Assembly: GCA_035528415.1 (NCBI GenBank) | Contig: DATKYQ010000022.1 | Coordinates: 1 to 64,000 of the forward strand | Length of the DNA: 64,000 nucleotides | Reading direction: 5' to 3' | From: DATKYQ01 sp035528415 | GTDB taxonomy: Bacteria; Myxococcota; B64-G9 | Shown: piece after piece, positions 17,203-26,500 of the stretch | Layout of the letters: the number at the start of each line of letters is the position of its first letter | How positions within the stretch are numbered: the stretch's first letter is position 1 | Position numbers and translations under genes: made by a program | Notes under the pieces: model-generated | Seen by the model: only the letters and a program-made list of their open reading frames with translations | Databases searched by the model: none | What the model was told of the DNA's origin: nothing

Positions 17203-17231
17203 ATTTTGTAGGAGTGGACGCAGTGTGTCAA
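17203..17231 (-). promoter_or_regulatory. Probable promoter of the aldolase-etf-glc operon
   Basis: On the minus strand TTGACA (complement of 17226-17231) is followed after 17 bases by CAAAAT (complement of 17203-17208). It sits about 27 bases before the ATG at 17176, right behind the folK stop. Confidence 0.5.
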
Positions 17232-17755
17232 GCAGAATTGACATTTATATCAATTCCCGCACGTTGCTCATCAAATCTTCGCACGACCTGCCCGTCGGGG
17301 GGCAAGGCGGAAAGCAGCTGGGCGGCCGTTTTTCCAAGCAAAGGGTGGCGCGCTCCAGGCGCAAGCTCGGCCAGGGGCTCGAGCACGAAGCGGCGCTGGT
17401 GAAGCCTGGCGTGCGGCAATGCCAGGCGTTCGTTGTGCACTACCAGGTCGTCCAAAAGCAGCACATCCAGGTCGATTACCCTTGGCCCAAAACGCTCGCG
17501 GCGCTCGCGGCCCATCCGGCGCTCGACGGCCAGGCAGGCATCGAGCAGTTCGAAAGGCGAAAGAGTGCAGTCGATCACGGCCACCATGTTGATGAAATCG
17601 GGCTGATCGGTCTTGCCGACCGGCTCGGTTTCGTAGGCGCTGGACAGGTTCAGGCTGTCGATTCCATCGATCGCTTCCAACCTGCGCGCGGCCTCGATGC
17701 AGTTGTTTAGCCTCTCACCCAGATTGGAGCCGATGGCGACAAAGGCGCGGCTCAC
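17228..17755 (-). CDS. folK: 2-amino-4-hydroxy-6-hydroxymethyldihydropteridine pyrophosphokinase
   Basis: 175 residues from the GTG at 17755, which has AGGAGG eight bases upstream and overlaps the dapL stop as GTGA. Signatures run in order: AFVAIGSNLGER at the start, SSAYETEPVG, FINMVAVIDC, then RFGPRVIDLDVLLLDD with the R-x-x-D-x-D motif that binds ATP and Mg, and PHARLHQRRFVLEPLAELAP. HPPK transfers pyrophosphate from ATP to the pterin on the way to folate. A long upstream extension of the frame is inside dapL and is not coding. Confidence 0.93.
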   Translation of the reverse strand: MSRAFVAIGSNLGERLNNCIEAARRLEAIDGIDSLNLSSAYETEPVGKTDQPDFINMVAVIDCTLSPFELLDACLAVERRMGRERRERFGPRVIDLDVLLLDDLVVHNERLALPHARLHQRRFVLEPLAELAPGARHPLLGKTAAQLLSALPPDGQVVRRFDEQRAGIDINVNSA

Positions 17756-18942
17756 GGGGAACCTCCTGGTTCCCCTCCGCCGATACCGGCCTCGCGCAGA
17801 CGCTCTAATGCTTTTGTAATACGCTCCTCGGGCAGCGTTAAAGTCAGGCGCACGTAGCCCCGGCCCGAGGGGCCGAACCCCGATCCGGGCGTGACCAGCA
17901 CACCGGCCCGTTCGATCAGCCGTGCGGCGAAGGCGATGTCGTCTCCGCCGGGCACAGGCATCCAGACGTAAAAGGTCGCAATCGGCCGTGGAGGCTCGAA
18001 GCCAAGGCGTATCAGGCCGTCTACCAGCAGATCGCGCCGGCGCCGGTAGCTTGCAAGAAGTCCTTCCAGGTTTTCGGGCCACTGGCGCATGGCGGCAATG
18101 CCGGCCTGCTGCATGGCGCCTGCGACCCCCGAGTCGAGGTTGCTCTTCAAAGTCGCAAGCGCGCCCACAGCCGTAGCGTTGCCGGCTACGAAGCCCACTC
18201 GCCAGCCGGTCATGTTGTAGCTTTTGGAAAGCGAGTGGAACTCGATCGCCACATCACGGGCGCCGTCTATCTGCAGAACGCTTTGTGTGCTTCGGCCGTC
18301 GAAGACGATCTCCGAGTAGGCGCAATCCGAGCACAGCAGGATCTCGTGCCGCCGGCAGAATGCGACCGCCCGCTCCAGAAACTCGCGGCCGGCGGGCGCC
18401 CCGGTCGGGTTGTTGGGATAGTTGATCCACAACATCCTGGCCCGTGCTGCCAACTCGGGCGCTACGGCGTCGAGATCGGGCAGAAATCCGTTTTTCGCTT
18501 CCAGGGGCAGATAGTGAACCCGGCCTCCGGCCAGGCGCGTGGCCGTGGCGTAGACAGGGTAGCCAGGCTCGGGACACATGGCCAAGTCACCCGGGTCGAT
18601 GAAGGCCAACGGCAGGTGGGCAATGCCTTCCTTGGTGCCGATCAAGGCGGCGATCTCGCATTCGGCGTCGAGATCCACCCCGAAGCGTCTTTTCATCCAG
18701 GCGGCGGCCTGGCTACGAAATTCATCCGAGCCCGCGTATGCCGGGTAACGATGATTGCGCGGGTCGGCCATGGCCGCCTGCCCGGCGCGCACGATCGCGT
18801 CCGGAGTGGGCAGATCGGGATCCCCGATGGTGAACGAGATCACATCCACCCCGCGCGATAAAGCTTCGCGCTTTATGCGATCCAGGTCGGCAAACAGGTA
18901 GGGAGCAAGGCTCTGCATTCGCCTGGCCACGGGAATCTTCAT
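17752..18942 (-). CDS. dapL: LL-diaminopimelate aminotransferase-like class I aminotransferase
   Basis: 396 residues. PLP fold type I landmarks: TIGDPDLPTPD, GTKEGIAHLPLAF, EPGYPVYATATRLAGG, INYPNNPTGAPA (Asn/Asp pair for the pyridoxal), CSDCAYSEIVF, and SLSKSYNMTGWRVGF with the Schiff-base Lys; FGPSGRGYVRLTL has the carboxylate-binding Arg. GTKEGIAHLPLAF is typical of DapL. DapL makes LL-DAP directly from tetrahydrodipicolinate, which fits because dapA and dapB are in the same operon and no dapD or dapE is seen. A DapC-like succinyl-DAP aminotransferase is the alternative. It overlaps the FAH-family gene and folK by four bases each. Confidence 0.83.
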   Translation of the reverse strand: MKIPVARRMQSLAPYLFADLDRIKREALSRGVDVISFTIGDPDLPTPDAIVRAGQAAMADPRNHRYPAYAGSDEFRSQAAAWMKRRFGVDLDAECEIAALIGTKEGIAHLPLAFIDPGDLAMCPEPGYPVYATATRLAGGRVHYLPLEAKNGFLPDLDAVAPELAARARMLWINYPNNPTGAPAGREFLERAVAFCRRHEILLCSDCAYSEIVFDGRSTQSVLQIDGARDVAIEFHSLSKSYNMTGWRVGFVAGNATAVGALATLKSNLDSGVAGAMQQAGIAAMRQWPENLEGLLASYRRRRDLLVDGLIRLGFEPPRPIATFYVWMPVPGGDDIAFAARLIERAGVLVTPGSGFGPSGRGYVRLTLTLPEERITKALERLREAGIGGGEPGGSP

Positions 18943-19700
18943 CTTACCCCCACTTCGTTCTCGAGAACTCCAATTTCATCAACGACGACCTGCACCTTGT
19001 CTCCTTCAACCAGCGGGCCGACACCGGCCGGGGTGCCCAGCGAGATCATGTCGCCCGGCAAGAGAGTCATCACCCGCGAGACGAAGGCCACCACCTGCGG
19101 CACGCCGAAGATCATCTTGGCCAGCGCGCCGCGCTGCCTTTCCCGGCCGTTGACCAGGCAGCGCAGCAGCATGTCCTCCCAGATGGCGTCGCTCTCGATC
19201 CACGGGCCGGCCGGCGCGAAAGTATCGAAGCCCTTGGCGCGCGCGTAGACGACGTCCTTGTGCTGCAGCGCCCGGGCGGTGACATCGTTGAAACAGGTGA
19301 AACCAAAAACATAGTCGAGCGCCCGCCGTTCGGGGACGTCGCGGGCCGGCTTGCCGATTACCAGCGCGACTTCGGCCTCGTGCTCTATTGGGCCGGGCAC
19401 CTCGGGCAACAGAATAGTGCCCTTGTGCCCAAGAAGCGCCGACGGCGGCTTTAGAAAAATCCTCGGTTCGTCAGCCGCGGATTTCTTCATCTCGGCGGCA
19501 TGCTCGGCGAAGTTGACGCCCACGGCGACTATCTTACTGGGCACGACCGGGGGCAGAAAGTCGATCTCGGTAAGCGCATGGATCTTGCTGGTGGCGCCGA
19601 AGCGACCGAAAATATCCCCCTCGATCTCGACAACGGCGTCGCCTTCCACGATGCCGTGGCGCGGAGCGCCTCGGGCAATACTGAAACGAGCGAAGCGCAA
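18939..19700 (-). CDS. Fumarylacetoacetate hydrolase (FAH) family protein
   Basis: 253 residues from TTG at 19700, which follows the dapB stop by one base and has GGGGAG upstream. A longer frame to 19826 lies inside dapB. The FAH fold is clear: KIVAVGVNFAEHAAEM, FLKPPSALLGH, then EHEAEVALVIGK with the metal-binding E-x-E, VFGFTCFNDVTAR, KGFDTFAPAGPWI and LPGDMISLGTPAGVGPL. Such small FAHD1-like enzymes hydrolyse acylpyruvates or decarboxylate oxaloacetate with Mg or Mn. Position between dapB and dapL hints at clearing a side product of the lysine pathway, but that is a guess from context. Confidence 0.85.
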   Translation of the reverse strand: MRFARFSIARGAPRHGIVEGDAVVEIEGDIFGRFGATSKIHALTEIDFLPPVVPSKIVAVGVNFAEHAAEMKKSAADEPRIFLKPPSALLGHKGTILLPEVPGPIEHEAEVALVIGKPARDVPERRALDYVFGFTCFNDVTARALQHKDVVYARAKGFDTFAPAGPWIESDAIWEDMLLRCLVNGRERQRGALAKMIFGVPQVVAFVSRVMTLLPGDMISLGTPAGVGPLVEGDKVQVVVDEIGVLENEVGVR

Positions 19701-19701
19701 A

Positions 19702-20460
19702 TCAGCTCTCCCCGAATACTTCGTCCATGCCGTAAAGCCCGGGCGCGGCCCGGGCCGCGAAGCGCAGCGCATCGAGCGCACCCGTGCAAAAATGCTCGCG
19801 CGTGGTCGCCCGGTGGGTAAGCACAAGCTGTTCGCCAGGCCCCAGAAACATGACCTGGTGCTCGCCGACCACGTCGCCGCCGCGCGCGCTGGATATGCCC
19901 ACCTCGCCAGGCAGCCGCCGCGCCGCGCGCGCGTACACCCGGCGCCCTCCGCGCTCTGTTGTGACTATCTCGGCCAGCTTCAAAGCCGTGCCCGAGGGCG
20001 CGTCGGCCTTGGCCGCGTGGTGAATCTCGAAAATCTCGGCGTCGTGTCCCGCAAGGGATCGGGCGGCCTCGGCCACCAGCCTGCCCAGCAGGTGTATCCC
20101 GCGGCTCATGTTGAAAGCCTGCACCACGGGGATGCGTTCAGCCGCGCGCCGGATGGTATCGAGCTGTTCCCGGTCGAGGCCGGTGGTTCCGCTGACGAAG
20201 GGCTTGCCGGCCTCGGCGGCCAGGGCAACGTGCTCTGAGACGGACAGCGGTAGACTGAAATCCAGAACCACCCCGGCCGACTCGATGGCCCCACGGGCAT
20301 CGTCGGTCAAGCGCGCCCCGTCCCCGAGAGCGAGATCCAACTCAGGGTGCCCGGGCCGCTCGAGCGCCGCGACCAGCGTCAGATCGCCGGCTTGCTCGAC
20401 CAGCTCTACCAGCATTCGGCCCATGCGCCCGCGGGCCCCGCATATGCAGACGCCGATCAC
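19702..20460 (-). CDS. dapB: 4-hydroxy-tetrahydrodipicolinate reductase
   Basis: 252 residues from the GTG at 20460, which overlaps the dapA stop as GTGA and has GGAGAAG upstream. ICGARGRMGRMLVEL is the NAD(P)H-binding loop, VLDFSLP and VSGTTGLDREQL follow, and IFEIHHAAKADAPSGTALK contains the catalytic His and Lys and the substrate-binding SGT. The C-terminus has ISSARGGDVVGEHQVMF. It reduces the DapA product. The extra N-terminal frame up to 20562 is within dapA. Confidence 0.92.
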   Translation of the reverse strand: MIGVCICGARGRMGRMLVELVEQAGDLTLVAALERPGHPELDLALGDGARLTDDARGAIESAGVVLDFSLPLSVSEHVALAAEAGKPFVSGTTGLDREQLDTIRRAAERIPVVQAFNMSRGIHLLGRLVAEAARSLAGHDAEIFEIHHAAKADAPSGTALKLAEIVTTERGGRRVYARAARRLPGEVGISSARGGDVVGEHQVMFLGPGEQLVLTHRATTREHFCTGALDALRFAARAAPGLYGMDEVFGES

Positions 20461-21347
20461 GTCGGCTTCTCCAGCAACCCCAATGCCTGCATGGCCCCGC
20501 GCAAGCGCGGGTTGTGCTTTTCCGAAAGCGGCGCCAAGGGCGGGCGAATCTCGGGGCCGCACTCGCCCAGCATGGCCATGGCCGCCTTGACCGGAATGGG
20601 ATTCGATTCGAGAAACAGGGCCTCGGTCAACGGCAGCAGATCGAAATGGATCTTCCGGGCGCCTTCAAGGTCGCCGCTTTCGAACTTCGAATACATTTCG
20701 GCCATCCGGCCCGGCGCCACGTTGCTGACGACCGAGATGCAGCCGCGGCCGCCGAGCGCAAGCAGCGGCAGGAACGTAAAATCGTCTCCCGAGAAGATGG
20801 CCAACTCCCCGCCCGATTCGCGCTGTGCGCGGATCATCAAGGCGTCCAGCTTGAGATCGCCGCTGGCCTCTTTGAGGGCGACGACGTTTTCGAGCCTGGC
20901 CAGTTCGGCCACGCTGGCCGGGGTCAGGCTGACCCCGGTGCGGCCGGGAACATTGTAGGCCACAACCGGCGGCCCCACCTTGGCTACCCGCGCGAAGTGG
21001 TCGATCAGCCCCGCCTGGGTGGGCTTGACGTAATAGGGCGTCACCACCAATACGCCGTCGATCTTGAGCGCCGCGGCCTTGCGGGTCATCTCGATTGTCG
21101 CTTTGGTGTTGTTGCTTCCGGTGCCGGCGATGACCGGTACCCGGCCGGCAGTCTGCTCGGAAACTTGCCTGATGACCAAAAGCTTCTCTTCCATGCTCAT
21201 GGCGGCGGCCTCGCCGGTCGTGCCGCAGGCCACCAGGCCCGAGATACCGCCTGCGATCTGTCGCTCAACCAGCCGGCGCAGAGAGTCGATATCCAGGGCG
21301 CCGTCCTTGAAAGGCGTCACCAGGGCCGTCAGCGGTCCTTTGAACAT
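20457..21347 (-). CDS. dapA: 4-hydroxy-tetrahydrodipicolinate synthase
   Basis: 296 residues, the usual length. LTALVTPFKDG opens the barrel, GLVACGTTGEAAAMSMEE has the catalytic Thr pair, VTPYYVKPTQAGLIDHF includes the Tyr, YNVPGRTGVSL follows, and VALKEASGDL carries the Schiff-base Lys. It condenses pyruvate with aspartate semialdehyde as the first lysine/DAP-specific step. GGAGGTGGACA precedes the ATG. It overlaps the LptM-like lipoprotein gene by 19 bases. Confidence 0.94.
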   Translation of the reverse strand: MFKGPLTALVTPFKDGALDIDSLRRLVERQIAGGISGLVACGTTGEAAAMSMEEKLLVIRQVSEQTAGRVPVIAGTGSNNTKATIEMTRKAAALKIDGVLVVTPYYVKPTQAGLIDHFARVAKVGPPVVAYNVPGRTGVSLTPASVAELARLENVVALKEASGDLKLDALMIRAQRESGGELAIFSGDDFTFLPLLALGGRGCISVVSNVAPGRMAEMYSKFESGDLEGARKIHFDLLPLTEALFLESNPIPVKAAMAMLGECGPEIRPPLAPLSEKHNPRLRGAMQALGLLEKPT

Positions 21348-21511
21348 TGTCCACCTCCATCGGCTGTCACGGTCGTCCCGGCATCGGGAACGCTTTTCAA
21401 ATCAAGCGGCGGCCGGGGAGCCCCCTTGACGCCGCAAGCCTGCCCCAGCAGGGCAAGCAGCAGGATCAACAGCGGCAGGCCGCCTGAGACACGCCGCGTC
21501 CTTGCCTTCAT
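21329..21511 (-). CDS. Small LptM/YifL-like lipoprotein
   Basis: 60 residues. A signal peptide ends in ALLGQAC, giving a lipidated Cys26. Right after it comes CGVKGAPRPPLDL, close to the short CG-x-KG-P-L-x-x-P motif of LptM (YifL), a tiny lipoprotein that helps the LptD/LptE LPS translocon mature. The remaining tail is short and polar. In enterobacteria lptM is next to dapF; here it is eight bases after a porin-like gene and overlaps dapA, so the link with DAP genes recurs. The motif match is by eye and short. Confidence 0.6.
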   Translation of the reverse strand: MKARTRRVSGGLPLLILLLALLGQACGVKGAPRPPLDLKSVPDAGTTVTADGGGQCSKDR

Positions 21512-21519
21512 CCGTTACC

Positions 21520-23433
21520 TCAGAAGTAGAGCACCAGCCGGGCCAGTATGCGATGGGCGATGTTGGCGTCGTCGTCCTGGTTGTTGTCGCCGATCCCGCC
21601 GGGCGCCATGTCTTCTCCGAGATCGCTCATGCCGCTCATGGGAATCAGCAGGCCGTAGGAAATACCGGCGTGGAAGTTGTCGTCCGAAAAGTAGAAGAAG
21701 TCGAGATCGAACTCTAGCCCCAACGGGCTGGCCTTGCCGCGAGTCGAGTCCCTGTAGATGGCCGACGAGTAGATGGCCGACAGCTTGGTGCCCAGGCCGG
21801 CGACGATGTTGTACTGCACGCTGGGCTTGACGTAGATGGCGTCGGTCACGGTGCCGATTATCTGGCGCCAGAGGATCATATCGACGTGGTAGTCGAGATT
21901 GAAACGGAAGTTGTTGACGTTGGTGTCATGGTTGGCATAGGAGAACTGTTTCTCGGCAAACGGCCTGACACCCATGCCGGGCGAGTCGTCACCGCTTGCG
22001 AACCCCAGTTCAAGCCCCAACCGGAGCTTGTCGTCCAGCAATGTATAGTCCGCCTGCAACACGCCGCCGAATTGCTGCAGGTCGATACTGCCCTCGGCGA
22101 CGCCGCTTATCAGGTTGCCGTCGGCATCCAGGTTGTGATTGATGTTGGTGTAGCCGATCTTGCCCTTGATCATCACCAGTTCGAGTTCGATGCGCAGCTT
22201 GCGCCACATGAAGCGCACCCAGATGTCCGGGATGTAGGCCTCGGCGTTGCGCACTGCGTAGTCGCCGACATCCTGCAGCGCCCCACTTCCAGGATCGGCC
22301 GGCTGCGCGGTATTATAGTCGGCGGCGTCGAGGGCCTGGTTGCGATAGACGAAGTAGACCCCGTAGTTCAGCACCCAGTCGTCTTGCGCTAAAGCATGGC
22401 GGATGTCCTCGGGCTTGTCGCGCTTCATGATCGCTAAAATATACGAGTTGACGTCGTCGAGTTGGTCGATGTCGATGCTCTGGCCGTTGTACTCGTTTTT
22501 GTACGAGGAGTAAGGCCCCTCGGAGGTGAAGTCGATCATCGGAATGACGTAGTGGCCGAAGAGCTTGGTGGCGAACATGATCCTGTCGGCGGTCGAGCCG
22601 TAGTCGCAGTCGAAGCACTGTCCCACGGGGCCCATGGGATCGGGTCGGGTGACCAACGGGCCGTTGTCGACATGGTAGGGCCCGCCGTCGTTGGCCAGAA
22701 GCCCGAGCCCCCACTCCGACGGCATGCGCCCGAAGCGCAGCAGACCCAACGGCGTACGCACCTCGCCCCAGACCCTCTTGACCGCGATGCTGTCGCGCAG
22801 CGAATTTATTCCCACCGACGGGGGATTCTGGCCCTGGCTGAAAACCACCAGCGGATAGTACTGGTTCTGCGGATAGCCGTCCGGGGTGGAGCCCAGGATC
22901 AGGTTATCGAGGATGTCGATCTGGGCCATGATGCGCACGTCTTCCGAGATGTTGACAGTCGGCTCGAGCCTGAAGCGCATGTTGGCATCGGCCAGCGTGT
23001 CAGAACGTTTGGTGGCCGAGTGGGGAAACTGGGGATAGGAGACCCCGCCCTCGGTCCGCTCCGGCAGCCCCAGGCTCAACCCGGCGTTCAGATCGCCTCT
23101 CAGGCGCAGGTAGCCGTGCAGGTCGAGGACGTTCAAGGGCGGCTTGACCGCCTCGGCCTCGTCCATGGTGACCTCCCGGAATCCATCCGGCAACGGCATC
23201 GGTTCGCTCTGGGCGGCATCACCCGCGGCCGGCTCGAGGGGAGTGAGTTCTCCGCCTCCGACCGGGGGCAGCTCGGGCGTTTTCTGCTCAGGCGTCTTGG
23301 CCGCGGGCACGGTTTTGTTCTCGTCCTCTTTCTGATTCTCCACGGCGGGCTTGGATTCGTCTTGGGCGAAAAGCTGTGCGGAAGACGAAAGCAGGAAGAT
23401 CGCTGTCCCCATAGTCACCAGCCAAGATCGCAT
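21520..23433 (-). CDS. Outer-membrane beta-barrel (porin-like) protein
   Basis: 637 residues from the ATG at 23433, chosen because AAAAAAGGAGG lies seven bases before it; an in-frame ATG eight codons upstream lacks a site. A signal peptide ends at SSSAQLFA. Residues about 22-95 are an acidic, Pro-rich linker. The rest alternates short polar loops with strands rich in aromatics, such as YLRLRGDLNAGLSLG, IRIELELVMIKG-like segments, and ends in DANIAHRILARLVLYF, where a final Phe is the usual barrel-insertion signal. No enzyme motif is seen. Probably a porin or barrel specific to this lineage. It is first in the run leading to lptM-like and dap genes. Confidence 0.65.
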   Translation of the reverse strand: MRSWLVTMGTAIFLLSSSAQLFAQDESKPAVENQKEDENKTVPAAKTPEQKTPELPPVGGGELTPLEPAAGDAAQSEPMPLPDGFREVTMDEAEAVKPPLNVLDLHGYLRLRGDLNAGLSLGLPERTEGGVSYPQFPHSATKRSDTLADANMRFRLEPTVNISEDVRIMAQIDILDNLILGSTPDGYPQNQYYPLVVFSQGQNPPSVGINSLRDSIAVKRVWGEVRTPLGLLRFGRMPSEWGLGLLANDGGPYHVDNGPLVTRPDPMGPVGQCFDCDYGSTADRIMFATKLFGHYVIPMIDFTSEGPYSSYKNEYNGQSIDIDQLDDVNSYILAIMKRDKPEDIRHALAQDDWVLNYGVYFVYRNQALDAADYNTAQPADPGSGALQDVGDYAVRNAEAYIPDIWVRFMWRKLRIELELVMIKGKIGYTNINHNLDADGNLISGVAEGSIDLQQFGGVLQADYTLLDDKLRLGLELGFASGDDSPGMGVRPFAEKQFSYANHDTNVNNFRFNLDYHVDMILWRQIIGTVTDAIYVKPSVQYNIVAGLGTKLSAIYSSAIYRDSTRGKASPLGLEFDLDFFYFSDDNFHAGISYGLLIPMSGMSDLGEDMAPGGIGDNNQDDDANIAHRILARLVLYF

Positions 23434-23486
23434 GCAGCCTCCTTTTTTCTTTTTCATCGGGCACGTTAGGCCCTGAGTGGCACAGC

Positions 23487-23515
23487 ATTTATCACAGCGT
23501 CCCTCCGAGTGTCAA
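23487..23515 (-). promoter_or_regulatory. Sigma-70-like promoter for the porin-like gene
   Basis: On the minus strand TTGACA (complement of 23510-23515) is followed after 17 bases by ATAAAT (complement of 23487-23492). It is about 54 bases before the ATG at 23433 and lies back to back with a promoter for the divergent lipoprotein gene. Confidence 0.55.
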
Positions 23516-23521
23516 CCTGGC

Positions 23522-23551
23522 TTGACCGTAAAAATGCGCTCATGCTAGGCT
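23522..23551 (+). promoter_or_regulatory. Possible promoter for the Cys-rich repeat lipoprotein
   Basis: TTGACC at 23522-23527, then 18 bases, then TAGGCT at 23546-23551. The lipoprotein ATG is at 23581. The -10 box is weak, but the spacing and TAG start match other promoters in the window. Confidence 0.4.
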
Positions 23552-23580
23552 TGTCGGATGGCAACCACGCGGAGACACCA

Positions 23581-26500
23581 ATGCTGATCACTGCCGGCAA
23601 GCGGTTCGGCTTCCCGCCGGGCGCGCTGCTCGGGCTCTTGTTTCTCGGGCTGCTCATGCCCGGCTGCTCTGCAGACAGCCAGACCGGCGTCTGGATCCGC
23701 ATCGTCAGCCCCTTGGTCACCATTACCAACGTGCGCCTGTACGTCTACGACGCCACCTCCTTCGACACCCAGTGGGTCAGCCAGGTCGACGTGCCCGAGC
23801 CGCCCCTGACCGAGGCGCGCACCTTCGACCCCTCCTCGGACGATCCAGCTAACCAGCTCTGGGTGCTGATTTTAGCCGGCAGCGAAGTCAACGACAGCAT
23901 CCGCATCGTCGGCGTCGGGCTGCGCGACGGTCGAGAGGTGGCCAACGCCGGCCTGGACAAGATCGTCTTCTCGCCCGGCAAGATCATCGATCACGCGGAC
24001 GAAGAGGGAAACCCGCTCACCCTGGTGCTGGAAGGTTGTAAGGATGAAGACCAGGACGGATTCTGCCCGCCGTCGGACTGCGACGATGGGGACGCGGCCG
24101 TCAACCCCGACGTTACCGAGGTCTGCGACGATAAGGATAACAACTGCGACCGGGCCACCGACGAAGGCTGCCCGTGCTCATCCGGGCAACAGCGCGACTG
24201 CTGGCCGCAGTGGGCGCCGGCGCTCGAGACCATCTGCTTAAACTCCGGAGACAATGATCCCTGCGCCTGCAAACAGGGCAGCCAGTCGTGCGCCGGCGGA
24301 GTCTGGGGCGCATGCGACGGGCTGGTAATGCCGGTCGCGGAAGGCAAGCTCGACGAGAACGGAAATCCCGTGCCTTGCGACGACCTGGGTTCGTTCCTGT
24401 GCTACCCGACCTGCACGGACGAGATTGACAACGACTGCAATCGTTTCCTCGATCTCAAGGATACCGGCTGCGGCGGCTGCGAGCCTGGCACGGGAAAGGA
24501 CTGTTACACCGGCCCTTCCGAGACAAGAACCATTGGAACCTGCCGCGACGGAAGGCAGAATTGCAAGGATGACGGCACCTGGCCGCTCGATTGCCCGGGC
24601 GAGTCCCTCCCGATGGGCTGGTCGAAGGAAACCCCGGACGGGGCAGCCGAGTTCGACAAATGTGACAACCTGGACAACGACTGCGACGGCATCACCGACA
24701 ACGTCACCATCCACGAGTCTTGCGACCTGAGCGCAGGCTGCTGCCGTGACGCCGTCAAAGATTGCGTTGGCGGACATTGGATCGACTGCACGCTCGAAGA
24801 CTACCGGAGTTTCGCGCACGACACCTGCTACGACCCGAGGCTGGGAGATGATTACGAGTACTACGTTGGCGATGAGACCACCGACAACTGCGACGGGCTG
24901 GACAACGACTGCGACGGCGACCCGGACGACGTCTTCGATCCCAACACTCTCGAACGCCTGTGTAAGTGCAAGATCGGCGACACCACAGTGTGCGAGACCC
25001 GCAACCAGGGCATTTGCGTGCCGGGCCTTTTCATCTGTGTCGACGGCCAACTGGTCATAGACGGCACCTGTGTCCAGGGCAAGCCCAGCGAGTCGTGCGA
25101 CAACCTGGATAACGACTGCGACGGCACGACCGACCAGACCGAGGCCGCGCGGCTCGACTGCCTTGAAAACATCGTAGGCCAGCAGGAAAACGCGCGCGTA
25201 GATCGCTGCGCGTTGGGCAAGTGTATCTGCGTGTGCAACGACGGCTGGTGGGACAACGACGACAACCTTTGTATGCAGAGCGGCGGCTGCGAGTACCCCT
25301 GCTACCAAAGCGCCGGCCTGGTCGAGCGCTGCGATGGAGCCGACAACAATTGCAACGGCCCGATCGATGCAGCCGATCAGCCCCTGGCCACGGTCGATGC
25401 CCTGTGTCCCTACCGTGACGGCACCAGGATTCCCGGCCGGGGAGGAGAAGCGGGCGGCCCGGCCGAGGCCTGCGTCTCGGGCGAGTGTCAGTTCGAGTGC
25501 GCCGCTCCTTACGACGATTGCGACAACGACCGCCGCCTGCCTGTGCCCCTGCCCGGCGAGACCGACTCCAGCAACGGCTGCGAGATTGATCTGACCGACA
25601 ATGTCGACAACTGCGGTGCCTGCGACAACCAATGCTCCTTCAACCACGGCGGGGCCTACTGCCAAAACTTCACCTGCCGTCTCGGCGCCTGCATCGGCTT
25701 GTGGGACAATTGCAACGGTCAGGAAGCCGACGGCTGCGAAACCTCGTTGGAGACGCTCAGCGACTGCGGCTCGTGCGGCACCAACTGCAGCCGGACCAAC
25801 GCCAGTGCCAGTTGCTCGGGCGGCTCCTGTCACATCGCGAGTTGCGACCCCGGCTGGGGCAACTGCGACGGCAACGACGCCAATGGCTGCGAGAACCCGC
25901 TCGACAGCCTCTCGGATTGCGGCTCGTGCGGCACCAACTGCAGCCGGGCCCATGCCACTGCTTCCTGCTCGGGCGATTCCTGCCACATCGTAAGCTGCGA
26001 TGGGGGCTGGGACGACTGCGACGGCAACGACGGGAACGGCTGCGAGAACTCGCTCGACAGTCTCTCAGACTGCGGCTCGTGCGGCACTTCCTGCAGCCGG
26101 TCCAATGCCATGGCCTCCTGCTCGGGCGACAGTTGCCACATCGCAAGCTGCAACTCGGGCTGGGGCAACTGTGACAACAACGATGGGAACGGCTGCGAAA
26201 ACCCGCTCGACAGTCTCTCAGACTGCGGCTCGTGCGGCACTTCTTGCAGCAGAACCCATGCCACGGCCTCTTGCGCGGGCGACAGCTGCCACATCACCAG
26301 CTGCGACTCCGGCTGGGGCAACTGCGACAACAACGATGGGAACGGCTGCGAGAACTCGCTCGACAACCTGACGAACTGCGGCTCGTGCGGCACCAACTGC
26401 AGCCGGGCCAACGCCACGGCCTCCTGCTCGGGCGACTCGTGCCACATCGTAAGCTGCAACGGCGGCTTCGACGACTGCGACGGCGTCGATGCCAACGGCT

